This document shows positions 24,710 to 34,210 of a stretch of 64,000 nucleotides of DNA, piece by piece (within the stretch, counting starts at the first letter, position 1; each line of letters opens with the position of its first letter). This DNA comes from Mytilus galloprovincialis. Taxonomy: Eukaryota; Mollusca; Bivalvia; Mytilida; Mytilidae. The notes under the pieces are model-generated. The model did not search any database. It saw only the letters and a program-made list of their open reading frames with translations, and was not told where the DNA came from. A program made the translations under genes and the position numbers. The DNA lies in assembly GCF_965363235.1 (NCBI RefSeq), contig NC_134846.1, positions 1,927,001 to 1,991,000 on the forward strand, given 5' to 3'.

Positions 24710-25574
24710 GTAGTGTTTCAGTAATGCACTTTTTGTTTATTATATATACTGTATATACACAAGCAAGGTATATGACCTATTGGAGTAATGATTAGTAAAT
24801 ATATTATCGTAATGTAAAACAATAGTTATCTGATAATCGAGCTAGTGGTCACTGTGCCAGCAGCGCAACAACACAACACGACAAATAATGCAAACCACGT
24901 GTTAAATAGTGTTGTATATTTTATACAGAAATTAATCTCGGGTTGCGTAAAAGTGGTGAATAGCACATTAGGTATCGATTCACAACTATGTCTGGTATCT
25001 GCAAATATGAGGCTGATGTATAAACACCTCATTTGATCACGTTAAGGCAGAGTGTGAGCTTTAATCTTGGAGTCCGTCGTCTTTTAACTATTACAAAACC
25101 GTCTCCTCTTACACTACTAGGCCAATTAAAAAAAAAATTGGCAACAATATTTATCTAGTGTACACAAATATGTATTATGATCATCAACCAAGATGGTCAA
25201 CATGAAATGCAAGTTTTGTCTGTCGTTTTGAACCCCCTATAAATAGAGAAATCAGACAGGGCCGAACATGTTCAGAATGTTGATTTTTAAATGATATCTA
25301 TTTATGTCTAAACTGTCAGAAGACACGAGTTATTGCTCTTGAATTAAGAACTTTACTAATTTTTAAGTCTTGTCTATGAAACGTTGGAAATAAAAATATA
25401 TAGAAAGAAACAACAAAAATGATCAGCAAGACAGTATTCACTTTTATGTGCTGACCTAGGCTGTTATATGTGTTCGTTTATATTATGTGTTTAGTCAATG
25501 ATTCGGTGTTGACATGTAGATCTATTAGATGGTCATTTTTATAAATTTACTGTTTACAAAAGTATAAATTATTC

Positions 25575-25765
25575 TAAATACTACGGATTTTCTTATCCCA
25601 GGCAGATAACCTTAGTCGTATCTGGCACAACTGTTTGGAATTTTTGGTCATCAATGCTCTTCATCTTAGTTTGGCCTTCTTTACTATTTTGACCTGAGCG
25701 TCACTGATGAGCCTTATGTATACGAAACACGCCTCTGGCATATCAGATAACTATTAAAGGTGCAA
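25575..25765 (+). repeat. Hammerhead-bearing repeat, old copy
   Basis: Follows the family order: CCCAGGCAGATAACC, TCAATGCTCTTCATC, the hammerhead segment, then TCAGATAACTATTA. Solitary and diverged. Confidence 0.6.
25698..25741 (+). ncRNA. Type I hammerhead ribozyme motif, degenerate
   Basis: CTGATGA is intact at 25704-25710 and GAAAC is present, with GCGTCA on the 5' side, but stem II and the cleavage-side arm have lost pairing relative to the 42.9-kb copy. Probably inactive. Confidence 0.6.
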
Positions 25766-26175
25766 AGGGACAGTCGAACTCATAAATCGAAAATTAACTG
25801 ACAACGCCATGGCTAAATAAAGGCAACAGTAGTATACCGCTGTTCAAAACTCGTAAATCGATTGGGAAAAACGCAATCGGGGTAACAAACTAAAACTGAG
25901 GGCAACGTATTGGATATAAGAGTAGAACAACGACCCAACATTAAAACGTAACACACAGAGAAATGGACTAAGCATTAGACAAAATCCGATGAGAATAACA
26001 GGCAAACAGACAAATAATAGTACAAAAGACAAAACATAGAAAACTGAAGACTATGCAACACGAACCCAACCAAAACTTGGGTGTTCTCAGGTGCTGCGGA
26101 AGGGTAAGCAGATCTGTCAAAGGTCGTGTTGCTTATGTTATTACAAATCCGGTAAATAATCTAATTAGGTAGGTC
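25766..26175 (-). mobile_element. Penelope tail fragment split by a family D repeat
   Basis: The reverse complement of the Penelope 3' tail (TTAGCCATGGCGTTGTCAG) occupies about 25771-25818 and resumes at about 25985-26175 (ACACGAACCC, AAGGGTAAGCAGATC). The intervening ~170-210 bases (GGCAACAGTAGTATACCGC onward) belong to family D, so D inserted into the tail. Confidence 0.6.
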
Positions 26176-26726
26176 AAATTTGTGATGAAAAGTGGATTGA
26201 AATGTTCTATTGTATTGTTTAATGGTGTATTTCTCTTTCCTACATGTTTTTTTTTTCTCATTTATTTGTTCCGTAGTCCTGTCGCGAGGTTAAGTCTAGC
26301 GACAAAACTAGGTTGAACCAACCATTTATTTTTCTTAAAATGTACTGTACCAAGTCAGGAAAATGGCAGTTGTTATTTTATAGTTTATATCTCTGTGTGT
26401 TGTTTTGTCGTTTTTTTCTCCTCACTTTAGTGTTTCTGTTAATTCGTTTTTTTATAGTTGATGTGCTGCCCTTAGTTTTAGTTTTATCCCGGATTTGTTT
26501 TTCTCTCAATCGATTTATGACTTTCAAACAGCGGTAAAATTTACTTTTGGTCAAAAGCTATTTTATAATCGAAGACAGAGACAATATCTGAAAAAAACAA
26601 AATGACCAGCAAAACAATATCAACGGGAACAAAAAGTTTTCATGAATTATATTCTAGTCTACAAAGTTTGAGAGTGTCCATTGCTGAAAGTGTTTATAGT
26701 GCTAGTCGAACGAAACAAGATTTGTT

Positions 26727-27180
26727 CGATAGAGGCAACAGTAGTATACCGATGTTCAAAACTCATAAATCGTTAGAAAATAACAAAACAAATGCCGGTC
26801 ACAAACCAAAACCGAGTGAAACGCATTAAATATTAAAGAGATTGACGACACAACATTAAAATGTAACACACACAGAAACGAACTAAGCATTAGACAAAAT
26901 CCGATGAGAATAAAAAATATAACATCAAAACTAAATACATGAATTTGGGATAGAAAAGTACCGTGACACGTCTTATAATGATGTAAATTCACGCTCAAAT
27001 ATAAGAGTAAACAAACGATACAAAAGAAACACAACGTTAAAATGTAACACACACACAAACGAACTCTAATATAACAATGACCATATTCCTGACTTGATAC
27101 AGGACATTTTTTAAAGAAAAATATGGTGGGTTGACCCTGGTTTTGTGGCATGCCAAACCTCCCTCTGTTATGGCTATGTT
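26727..27180 (-). repeat. Dispersed repeat family D/C stretch
   Basis: GGCAACAGTAGTATACCG, GTTCAAAACTCATAAATCG, TAACACACACAGAAACGAAC and ATTAGACAAAATCCGATGAG match 25819-26000. The 3' part (CATATTCCTGACTTG) is shared with family C. Confidence 0.6.
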
Positions 27181-27836
27181 AAATATAACATTAAAATGAC
27201 AACACAATATTACAGGACTACAATACAAATAAATAGGAGAACACAATTGACAATTGAATTATAGCTAACAAAAGGCACCAGGTTTTTAAAAAATTACGCC
27301 AGAAGTGCGTTTTGTCTCTAATTTAGTAATATTGTGTATACATCTGGTATTAACGTCGATACCAAAATGTACAATACCTGAGAGAGAATCAACACTTTTA
27401 AGTCAATGATGTACTCAGCAATTTATAGGGGGAAAAACGTAAACGGACGTAAAGATAGAGAACTGTGTTATATCTACAAAAAACTATATTAAAACTAGAA
27501 AAAGTGCCATATGAACCGCAAAAAATAACCCACCTGAGGATATTCTTATTTACAAAAATGGGTAACATATTTGGCTGAATTAAAATGGTTATTTCTTAAC
27601 CTTAAGCATATGTTAATTAGTTTTTAAATTCTCTCCTTTTGCAAATGATCATATCTCGGTATGGTGTAAAAATTAACTATGTGACAAACCAATTCTGATT
27701 AAAAATAACATCAACATATTAGTTGTACATGTTTCATAAGCTCACAACAATATAACTTAACAAAAAAATATAAATTGTTTTGCACCATAATGTGATTTAC
27801 ATACTATATTTTGTAATGTTTATTGTGTTTCTGTAG

Positions 27837-28112
27837 TTCTGAAAGACGCCGACTTGCAGAAAAGACCAACAAACAAGCAGCTTGCACAATTGAGTAGACG
27901 TTTAAGTAAAGATAGCTGTAAAGAGTTAGCCATTCATCTGAAGGTATCAGAAGACACAATACAGTCTATTTGGGATGATATACAAACACCATGTGGACGA
28001 TTACAAATTTATGTTGCTATGGAAATGGAAAGTCAATAACCGTCATACATCACTACAAGATCTATTAACGGCAATAAGATGTTTCGATGAAGACGACCAC
28101 AAAATGTGTCAG
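27837..28112 (+). pseudogene. Ank-Roc-COR gene, exon m (death domain 1), frameshifted
   Basis: Reads RPTNKQLAQLSRRLSKDSCK, then LAIHLKVSEDTIQSIWDD and GRLQIYVA in one frame. The expected continuation WKWKVNNRHTSLQDLLTAI lies one frame over, so one extra base sits at about 28016-28019. Without it the exon is a typical death domain with the conserved W and the SLxDLLxAL end. As written, translation stops at about 28037. Confidence 0.8.
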
Positions 28113-28519
28113 GTAATGTATTACAACACTAGTACTTGCAACAGTAGGCAAATGAGCTGTCAAAAAGACTAAAATAATAAATATTGACAACACAATGAAA
28201 ACGTACACCATACTGTTTACTCAATTGGGAAGAGTAACAAGTTTCTTAATTTATACCAGTTGCAGGAATTGGGGTGTTATATCCATAATGAAATTCTGTT
28301 TAGAAGTTTTTTTGGTTTTTTTTTGCGATGATAATACATTAAGAGTAGATTTAGGACAAACGAAACATACCCATCATTCGTGACACAGATGCATGTGTTC
28401 TGAAACCATACTAAATATTCTTGAAATCAATAGACTATATTATTTAAGAAATATAAAGGTTCTTGATAGTTGATCAAATTATTTTACGTATTCTGAGGTG
28501 TTTATGTCTTTTTTTATAG
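28113..28519 (+). other. Intron, nothing recognised
   Basis: AT-rich; no feature that I can name. Confidence 0.5.
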
Positions 28520-28547
28520 ATGTTTATTCAAGAAAACTGTCCAAAAG
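28520..28547 (+). CDS. Ank-Roc-COR gene, micro-exon n
   Basis: 28 bases (MFIQENCPK plus one base) between TTTTTTATAG and GTAAGA. It fits the phase change 0 to 1 between the two death domains. Short, so less certain. Confidence 0.55.
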
Positions 28548-29103
28548 GTAAGACGTTTTTAAGATTTAGTTAACCTAATGTTATAACGAGAAAACACTTA
28601 TTTCTCTGATCAAGAAACACTTATTCACAGATTTCGTTTCTTATCCGCTTGTTTATATAACTAAACAGAACATACACTAAAATAAACAGTACCGATCTAA
28701 AGCAAATTACTGTTTTTTTTTTATAGATCTGAAATAATTTTTAAGAATTACTATAATAACAAAAAAAAAAAAACCAAGAAATAAACTTTAACAAAGTTAT
28801 CAACATTAATTACCGCACGTAACATTGCGCATGTTATTATCCGTGTCTAGGGTGGAATATGATACTCAGGACGTTTGTTTGAAGTCACGTAGAAACGATT
28901 TCAACTAATCAAATGTCGATTAAGTTATCAAATATTGACGTTGAACGGAACAATAAGTTTTATTATTTTCAGGTTAAGTTTTTAATACGAGATTAGCAAA
29001 GCCCAGTGTTTGTGTAACAAATATGTGACAACCACGATAACCTTACTACTATTACCCAGTTTTTGTAACGTTTAATTTATCTTGCTTATATACCTTTTTT
29101 CAG
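28548..29103 (+). other. Intron, nothing recognised
   Basis: AT-rich with an A-run near 28760; nothing supportable. Confidence 0.5.
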
Positions 29104-29387
29104 GTATTGCTGAAACCGCATTAAATGAAATTCCAAAAGCAACATTTTTGGAGGACCTAATAAATCATATCGGCATTGAAACTTTCCAGTTAGCAATTGA
29201 ACTCGATTTTGATATACCAGACATTGAAATAATTCGTTTCGAATCAGATTGTAACTTAAGAAGTCAAACTTGAAAAATTTTGAAGCATTGGATTTGTCGA
29301 GACGGTGCTTCTGTACGTTCTCTTGTTAAAGCATTGAACCACCTACAGAGAGGAATGGACTGTGTATACAAACATTACAGCGAATGA
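29104..29387 (+). pseudogene. Ank-Roc-COR gene, last exon (death domain 2), in-frame stop
   Basis: Reads ETALNEIPKATFLEDLINHI, then FQLAIELDFDIPDIEIIRFE and SQT, then TGA at 29271-29273. The same frame then continues KILKHWICRDGASVRSLVKA and on to KHYSE before the natural TGA at 29385-29387. The lysine-tryptophan-rich continuation is the expected second half of a death domain, so the first TGA looks like a nonsense change. Confidence 0.8.
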
Positions 29388-29471
29388 AACTAATTTGGTT
29401 TGCAAATTAAAAAGAAAAAAACAATTTCAAGCAGGTTTTTATCTGCTTATGCATGTTATATATTTTTGAGA

Positions 29472-29477
29472 AATAAA
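29472..29477 (+). promoter_or_regulatory. Polyadenylation signal of the Ank-Roc-COR gene
   Basis: AATAAA lies 85 bases after the last stop codon, a normal distance for the end of this gene. Confidence 0.6.
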
Positions 29478-29653
29478 TGGAATAACTGGTGTTAGGCTGT
29501 CCTTTTATTTTGTTAACTGTTTCAAAGATGTTTGCGAATTAGCATACACTTGAAATGTTTTCATAGTTATCTTACCTTCTATACATTTCTAGGAATATAA
29601 TTGATTAAAAGCGTCCTCGTGGAAACCGTGTATATTTAGTATTAGGTTAGTTG

Positions 29654-29779
29654 GGAGGCGGGGCTTATTTCATACACGGTTAGTAGTGGAGTTACGTCCC
29701 TTTATATACCATATAAGGTCATAAGGAGGCGGGGCTTATTTCATACACGGGAAGTATTGGTGTTACGTCCCTTTATAAA
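29654..29779 (+). repeat. Direct repeat, 71-bp period
   Basis: GGAGGCGGGGCTTATTTCAT starts at 29654 and again at 29725, followed in both by CACGG and TTACGTCCCTTTATA. Nearly two full units in tandem, just downstream of the gene end. Confidence 0.8.
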
Positions 29780-30026
29780 AAAAACAGTACTGAGAAAAAA
29801 TCTTAAAGGTTTCAGCAGACGAAGAAAGTGATGATACAGTGAAATAAATTCGTAAAACACATTTAAATCTAACAAGTTGTCATTGTTGGCATCTGTTTTT
29901 GTAGGATCAAAGGAAGTAGTTTCTTAATCATGTAACATGTTAATGCTAACTGTATTAAAGACTTGCTCATTTTGATAGGTCACTAGTCTAGATTTTACAC
30001 GTTAAAATAGTCGGTAAGATAAATTC

Positions 30027-30116
30027 GTTACATAGTGTGCTAGTGACGTAATACGGTATATATGGGGTCAGTAAATTCCATATATACCGTATTAGGTCAC
30101 TAGCACACTATGTAAC
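30027..30116. repeat. Near-perfect palindrome with 12-base loop
   Basis: Left arm 30027-30065 (GTTACATAGTGTGCTAGTGA, then the TACGGTATATATGG end) is the reverse complement of 30078-30116 with about one difference. The spacer is GGTCAGTAAATT. Such a hairpin could be a short foldback element. Confidence 0.85.
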
Positions 30117-30139
30117 TAACAATCTATAGGTCTGTTCTA

Positions 30140-30348
30140 CTGGGGATTCATCATTATTAGTTAAATACCAATTTTCGTGGATTTCATGGGTACAGGTGAA
30201 CCACGAAATAAGATATTGAACGAATACCAATTTGTTTTATAGGTTTGTATGCAGACCTTGGTAAAACCACGAAATGAAATATTCACGAACATGTATTTTG
30301 TCCTAAATCCACGAAAATCTGAACCCACGAAATTAAGTGAATCCACAG
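30140..30348. mobile_element. TA-flanked MITE (CTGTGGATTCATT family)
   Basis: Third copy, TA at both flanks; ends CTGGGGATTCATC and GAATCCACAG. Slightly more diverged at the left end than the other copies. Confidence 0.8.
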
Positions 30349-30829
30349 TATTCTACTTTGCGATTGCGGCCAAAGATGAAGAAGTCAAACTTATTTTGCT
30401 GTGTTGTGTACTTAAATTACATAATTGTGCAAACTACGTTATATTGCCGGGTCATCACCGTGCGCTTCGAAACTATTAGCATTAGTTGTGTTGGTATATT
30501 CAATTCAAAATTGGATCATTTTTAAACTACATAGTTCTGGAAGGGGTAAATGATACTGTAAATTCAGAAATTATTGCATGCATTGAATAATACGATTTTT
30601 GAACAACGGACAAAAACTGGAAGATTAGTTATTGTCATATCATGACCATCTGCATACATATATATGTATGTAAGTTTGTATTATTGCGATACTCACCCAG
30701 ATCCATTATTCACATAAATAATAAAAAACATCTCAATCATTAATGAATTTACATTGTAATGTAAACTAAACACATAATCTAAATGTTTGATGCAATGATT
30801 GAAAACATATTTGCTACGTTTTGAGGACA
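30349..30829. other. No recognised feature
   Basis: AT-rich spacer; short ORFs only. Confidence 0.45.
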
Positions 30830-31410
30830 TGTCATTAAGTAAAAAAACAAAGAATAAATTGACAAAAGCATTGTCAGTTTATTTTCATCTTATGAGTTAT
30901 ATGTCCCTTTTGTATCTTTCTTATCTCTTATTCATTTAAGTCACTCTATAAATACGATGACCTATGACTACATTAATCAAAGTTTTGTGTCTTATTTGAA
31001 CGAATATATCCCATCGAACTTTTAATAAAGTATACACCAGATACGACAGCAGTCAAGAGTTCCTCACATCTATCTTCACCTACTTCTATGAAGTGACTAT
31101 TAGAATCGGTTGAGAACAACACGTTTCAACAAAAGAGAAGATTATGTTTTTCGCAACTTTCCAATTGTAAATTGTCCGTTTCATAGCACATGTTACAGCA
31201 ACATAAATGAAAAGCCTGTAAAATGATTGTTTACATATCTTTCACAAATGTCCCAGTTGATACGCTTTCCAAATATTTCATTCTTTATCATGATTTCTTT
31301 ATAAGAGGTTTGCTGCTTATAGGGAAGCTGTTAAACCAAGAGTTCCAAATGGTGGGTTTGATCGATGAGGTCGCGCTTTGGAAACTAACGGTTGCGATCA
31401 CGAGTTGATT
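30830..31410 (+). mobile_element. Penelope-like retroelement, old decayed fragment
   Basis: Blocks resembling copy 1 appear in order: CGAATATATCCCATCGAACT, CAACAAAAGAGAAGATTATG, TTTCCAATTGTAAATTGTCC, and GAGGTTTGCTGCTTATAGG to CCAAGAGTTCCAAATGG. Diverged, many breaks, much older than the two copies inside the Ank-Roc-COR introns. Confidence 0.7.
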
Positions 31411-31839
31411 TGAAGAGAGGTTTGCACTTTTCTTTTCTTTTCTTTGTTGTTTTGTAGATCTTTATGTGTTCGCTTTTGCTTTTTTCATAGCGTTTTTTGT
31501 CTGTTATCGAATGAAGCGTTTAAAAATAGTTTATGTTCTAATGTTACATGCGACTTGTATATATGTTTAATTATACAAAATATCTATAAAGGTTGTTAAG
31601 TTAATTTGTCGAAATTTCATTCTATAATACTTCAGCGTAATACGGAAGGACAAGTTAATCTGCTAATGACATTGTCAATAAATGATTTTTTTATCGCAAA
31701 TTTTCTATTGCATACTATAAAAAACAACTGATCCTCTCTTTTAGCAAACTTTATTTCGATCAGATTGACCTAGCATTTAACTCATCAGCAAATTAAGAGT
31801 TATGCTATTTTTGTTATTGTGGAGTGCTTCAAGTCAAGA
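31411..31839. other. No recognised feature
   Basis: AT-rich; nothing I can name. Confidence 0.45.
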
Positions 31840-31990
31840 TGGCAAAACCTACCAACACGCAATGAATACTAAAAAGACATGAAGACCGCAAATTTGCGGA
31901 AGCAACTTTTTGTTCTTCCCTCGCCGAAATTCGGACTCATGCTATTTGGATATTGAGATACTGTGCCCAGCGCTCTAGACCAATGCTAAC
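31840..31990 (-). mobile_element. tRNA-derived SINE
   Basis: On the minus strand the head reads TTGGTCTAGAGCGCTGGGC (A-box-like, near 31965-31983), then GAGTCCGAATTTCGG (B-box-like, near 31924-31938), then GAGGGAAGAACAAAAAG leading into a unique tail. Internal pol III boxes in this spacing define tRNA-derived SINEs; the A-box sequence resembles bivalve SINE heads. It cannot fold as an intact tRNA. Confidence 0.7.
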
Positions 31991-32039
31991 AATAGTAATA
32001 TTCAGAGATGATGTTATAATATCGTGTTGACAAATATTT

Positions 32040-32831
32040 TTACTTAAGAAATAGTCCGTTATCTGCATTACAGACCATCAAATATTTGAGCAGTTTATCA
32101 AAATGAATTGCTGCTGGTAAATCTAAACCATTCGAACTGGTTAGTATCTTCGTCTGTCTATTGTCATCTGAAGATATTGCAAAAACATTTCGAGAGTAGA
32201 GACCAGCCACATAAACATTGCAATCATCATCTGTTGTCAAACCCTGCCTTAGAATATGGTCATAATCAAAAGAGTGTCCATATCTCTCTTCCATATAAAT
32301 CACAACAATAATAAATGCCTACATGAAACCAATCTGTAAGAAAGATATTGTCTTTTGTCAAAGTAATGTTTTCTATTGCAGATGATGGACAACGAAATGT
32401 TCGAATTATATTCCCGTCTAAATTGAACACGTCTATTGATTTATCATTAACAACCACATATAATAATCCGTCCATGTAAGACATCACACTGCAATCTCTT
32501 CTTGTGTTTATAGAAGTCTGTTCAATACCCTTTGACAGAGTGATAACTCTTATAGTGACATCGTCGCAAAATACAGCTACAGTATCGTCATCTATTGGCG
32601 ATAACTTTAATGGCTTGCAGGACAGGTCCACTTCTTTATCAAATGTTCCATCAGTATCATGAATATTTATCTTCGGAGTGTCCAACCATATACAAAGCAG
32701 CTTATATTTTATTACAGCACAGTCAGTAATAAGTGGGTCGGTATGATTAATTTCTATCTCGCATTGTATTTTAACTGTCAATGGAAGATGCAGTTTTTCT
32801 GTATTTAATGGCTTGTGTGTAGCTGTGTGAC
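32040..32831 (-). pseudogene. TRIM/NHL-like beta-propeller protein, last exon, frameshifted
   Basis: Minus-strand exon beginning after an acceptor (TGTACAG, 32832-32837) and reading GHTATHKPLNTEKLHLPL, then repeated propeller-like strands (SIDVFNLDGNIIRTF; NIFLTDWF; YCCDLYGREIW), then LTTDDDCNVYVAGLYSRNVF and AAIHFDKLLK. This is the C-terminal propeller style of bivalve TRIM-like proteins, often ligand- or RNA-binding modules (inference). A run of four T on the minus strand (32268-32271) shifts the frame by one between the two halves. The exon ends at TAA near 32040. The RING/B-box exons would lie at higher coordinates and were not found. Confidence 0.7.
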
Positions 32832-32837
32832 CTGTAC

Positions 32838-33324
32838 ATTTAATAATATATGCATAACACTATGCATATGAACCACTCTTTTGATTGCGGATCAGTTAAT
32901 TGTAGGTTACATTGCAACTTTTTTTAACTGTGGATGATGTTGTACATTTATATTTCATGTATTTACTCTTAAAATAGTTTTGATTTCCCTCTGATTAATA
33001 ATTTGTTGTTGTTATCATTGCTGCTTTCCTATTTCCAAGGTGGTGCAATTACGTCATCCTAATGAATGGCATGGTTATGGTCTTTGGTTTTGTTTAATGG
33101 TCGGCGTCATTCTAATTCTCTTTATTTAAAAAAATACATTTAATACACGTATTGGTAACCGCACACGCTAACAAAACTAACCATCTTTGTTATGTAAAAG
33201 ATTCTGAAAAAAATGTGAGGTATATTAAGATTAAGTGATGGTATATCTTACTCAGTTTGTTTTAAATGTTGCGTTTGAATGGTTCATTTTCATACTCAAA
33301 CGCTTCCAATTGATTTAAAGATTT
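32838..33324 (-). other. Intron upstream of the TRIM/NHL-like exon
   Basis: No coding feature. Parts (GAATGG... TTTAATGGTCGGCG... ATACATTTAATACACGTATT) match 41650-41740, showing that intron and exon edge were duplicated together. Confidence 0.5.
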
Positions 33325-33770
33325 ATTGATAGTGTATAATATAATAATAATAATCTTTATTTGTCATATAAGTAACATTATACTTGTGACATAAACAAAA
33401 ATAATTATAAATTTTGTAAATTTTTCGATATTACAAAAATATTATTTTGTAAAAAGTGTTAACTTTCCTGAAGAAGACAAGCCCAGAAAAGCGCTTCGAA
33501 AGCATGCAATGTATAAAGTGTAGTCTTCATTTTTACTTTTTGATATGTTAACTTTATATTTGTGTGGCTGGGATACATGTAGAGCAAGCCTTACACTTAC
33601 GGTTTATAAATTTAGACATGATGTTTCCCATCCTGCAGCTATCTCTTTCGTGGGGGTTACATTGTACCTTAAAATTCAAAAGGTGAACCCTACGGATTTA
33701 CAATGTCGTGTTCCTATTAAGAATAAACAGTCAATGACATGTATATTCTGATAGATTATTCGAAATAATA
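33325..33770 (+). repeat. Dispersed repeat family F, intact (empty-site) copy
   Basis: Order: CCTGAAGAAGACAAGCCC, AAAAGCGCTTCGAAAGCATG, TTTGTGTGGCTGGGATACATG, then CCTTACACTTACGGTTTA and TTTCCCATCCTGCAG. The family recurs at 44455-45545, where a 937-bp element splits it right after ACATG. This copy therefore shows the uninterrupted target. Confidence 0.7.
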
Positions 33771-33845
33771 TACTACTAGTGTATGACACTATACGATTAA
33801 GTAAGTACGATTTCTAGTTTTTCTCTTCCCTTATTATTAACAATT

Positions 33846-34210
33846 TATTTTCTAAATTATTATAACCAGATAGTCCCCGAGGGTATCAAAAAAGCCCAGT
33901 AGCCAGTACTTTGATACTGGCAAGAAAACGGATTTTATGTTATTGAAATTTGCTGTAACAAAATTTTTGGAAATTACCGAAAATTAAGGAATTAATTCCC
34001 TCATGCAAAACTCTGATTCCTTGCCCGGCTTTGGCTATATACTTGTTGGTCCATTTCGTTTAAAGCACTACATCTTTTTCATAAACTTTGGATTATGAAA
34101 TATTTTGAACTCGAACATCAGTGACGAGACATTGATTGTCGAAATGTGCATCTGCTGCAGAAAAAATGGTTCCGTTGATGTTATTGTAGTGACGTATCTT
34201 TACCATTTAT
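33846..34210 (+). repeat. Hammerhead-bearing repeat, second subfamily
   Basis: Contains CCCGAGGGTATC and AGCCCAGTAG, also seen in the tandem units at 42.6-43.1 kb, then a hammerhead-like segment at 34115-34160 and GGTTCCGTTGATGTTATTG. Diverged copy. Confidence 0.5.
34115..34160 (+). ncRNA. Hammerhead-like motif, second subfamily
   Basis: TGACGA (box 1 minus its first C), a strong stem II GACA/TGTC around a short loop, GAAAT, and an AUC cleavage triplet are in the right order. The stem I arms ACATCA and TGCTGC pair poorly. It is a different stem II and stem III sequence from the GACGAAACGCGCGTC subfamily. Likely inactive relative. Confidence 0.5.

Larger units (their letters stand above)
24710..27836 (+). 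other. Intron content: repeat cluster
   Basis: Contains a decayed relative of the AGCTCACCTGGCC element (about 25075-25300), a hammerhead repeat (25575-25765), a minus-strand Penelope tail split by a family D repeat (25766-26175), a plus-strand family D copy (26385-26540) and another family D/C stretch (26727-27180). Confidence 0.6.
8959..29387 (+). pseudogene. Ankyrin-Roc-COR-death domain gene, decayed
   Basis: Fifteen exons chain with consistent splice phases and GT-AG boundaries into roughly 1020 codons. Domain order: about five ankyrin repeats, a Roc-type GTPase (P-loop GPYNVGKTT, switch motif DFGGQDVYYVTHQLF, base-contact ATHKD), a COR domain, then two death domains. Roco proteins with these parts act as GTP-regulated dimeric signalling scaffolds; ankyrin and death domains suggest innate-immune or cell-death signalling in the cytoplasm (inference). 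The first exon is not found. Three lesions lie in the 3' half: an in-frame TAG at 23685-23687, one extra base near 28016-28019, and an in-frame TGA at 29271-29273. Everything upstream reads open. Most likely a pseudogene or a null allele of a large family; assembly error at all three sites is less likely. Confidence 0.8.

Noticed and set aside
26602-26829. 75-aa plus-strand ORF
   Set aside because: Its second half is inside a family D repeat and the first half has no recognisable motif.
29271-29273. TGA as a selenocysteine codon in the last exon
   Set aside because: The death-domain position is not a redox site, no SECIS-like hairpin was evident downstream, and the gene has two other lesions.
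31924-31985. Possible tRNA gene on the minus strand
   Set aside because: Only the A- and B-box words are kept; acceptor and anticodon stems do not pair, and the sequence continues as a SINE body.
33475-33505. CTGAAGA...GAAAA segment in family F as a hammerhead
   Set aside because: The two boxes occur, but the bases between them cannot form stem II and no NUH triplet with stem I arms is found.
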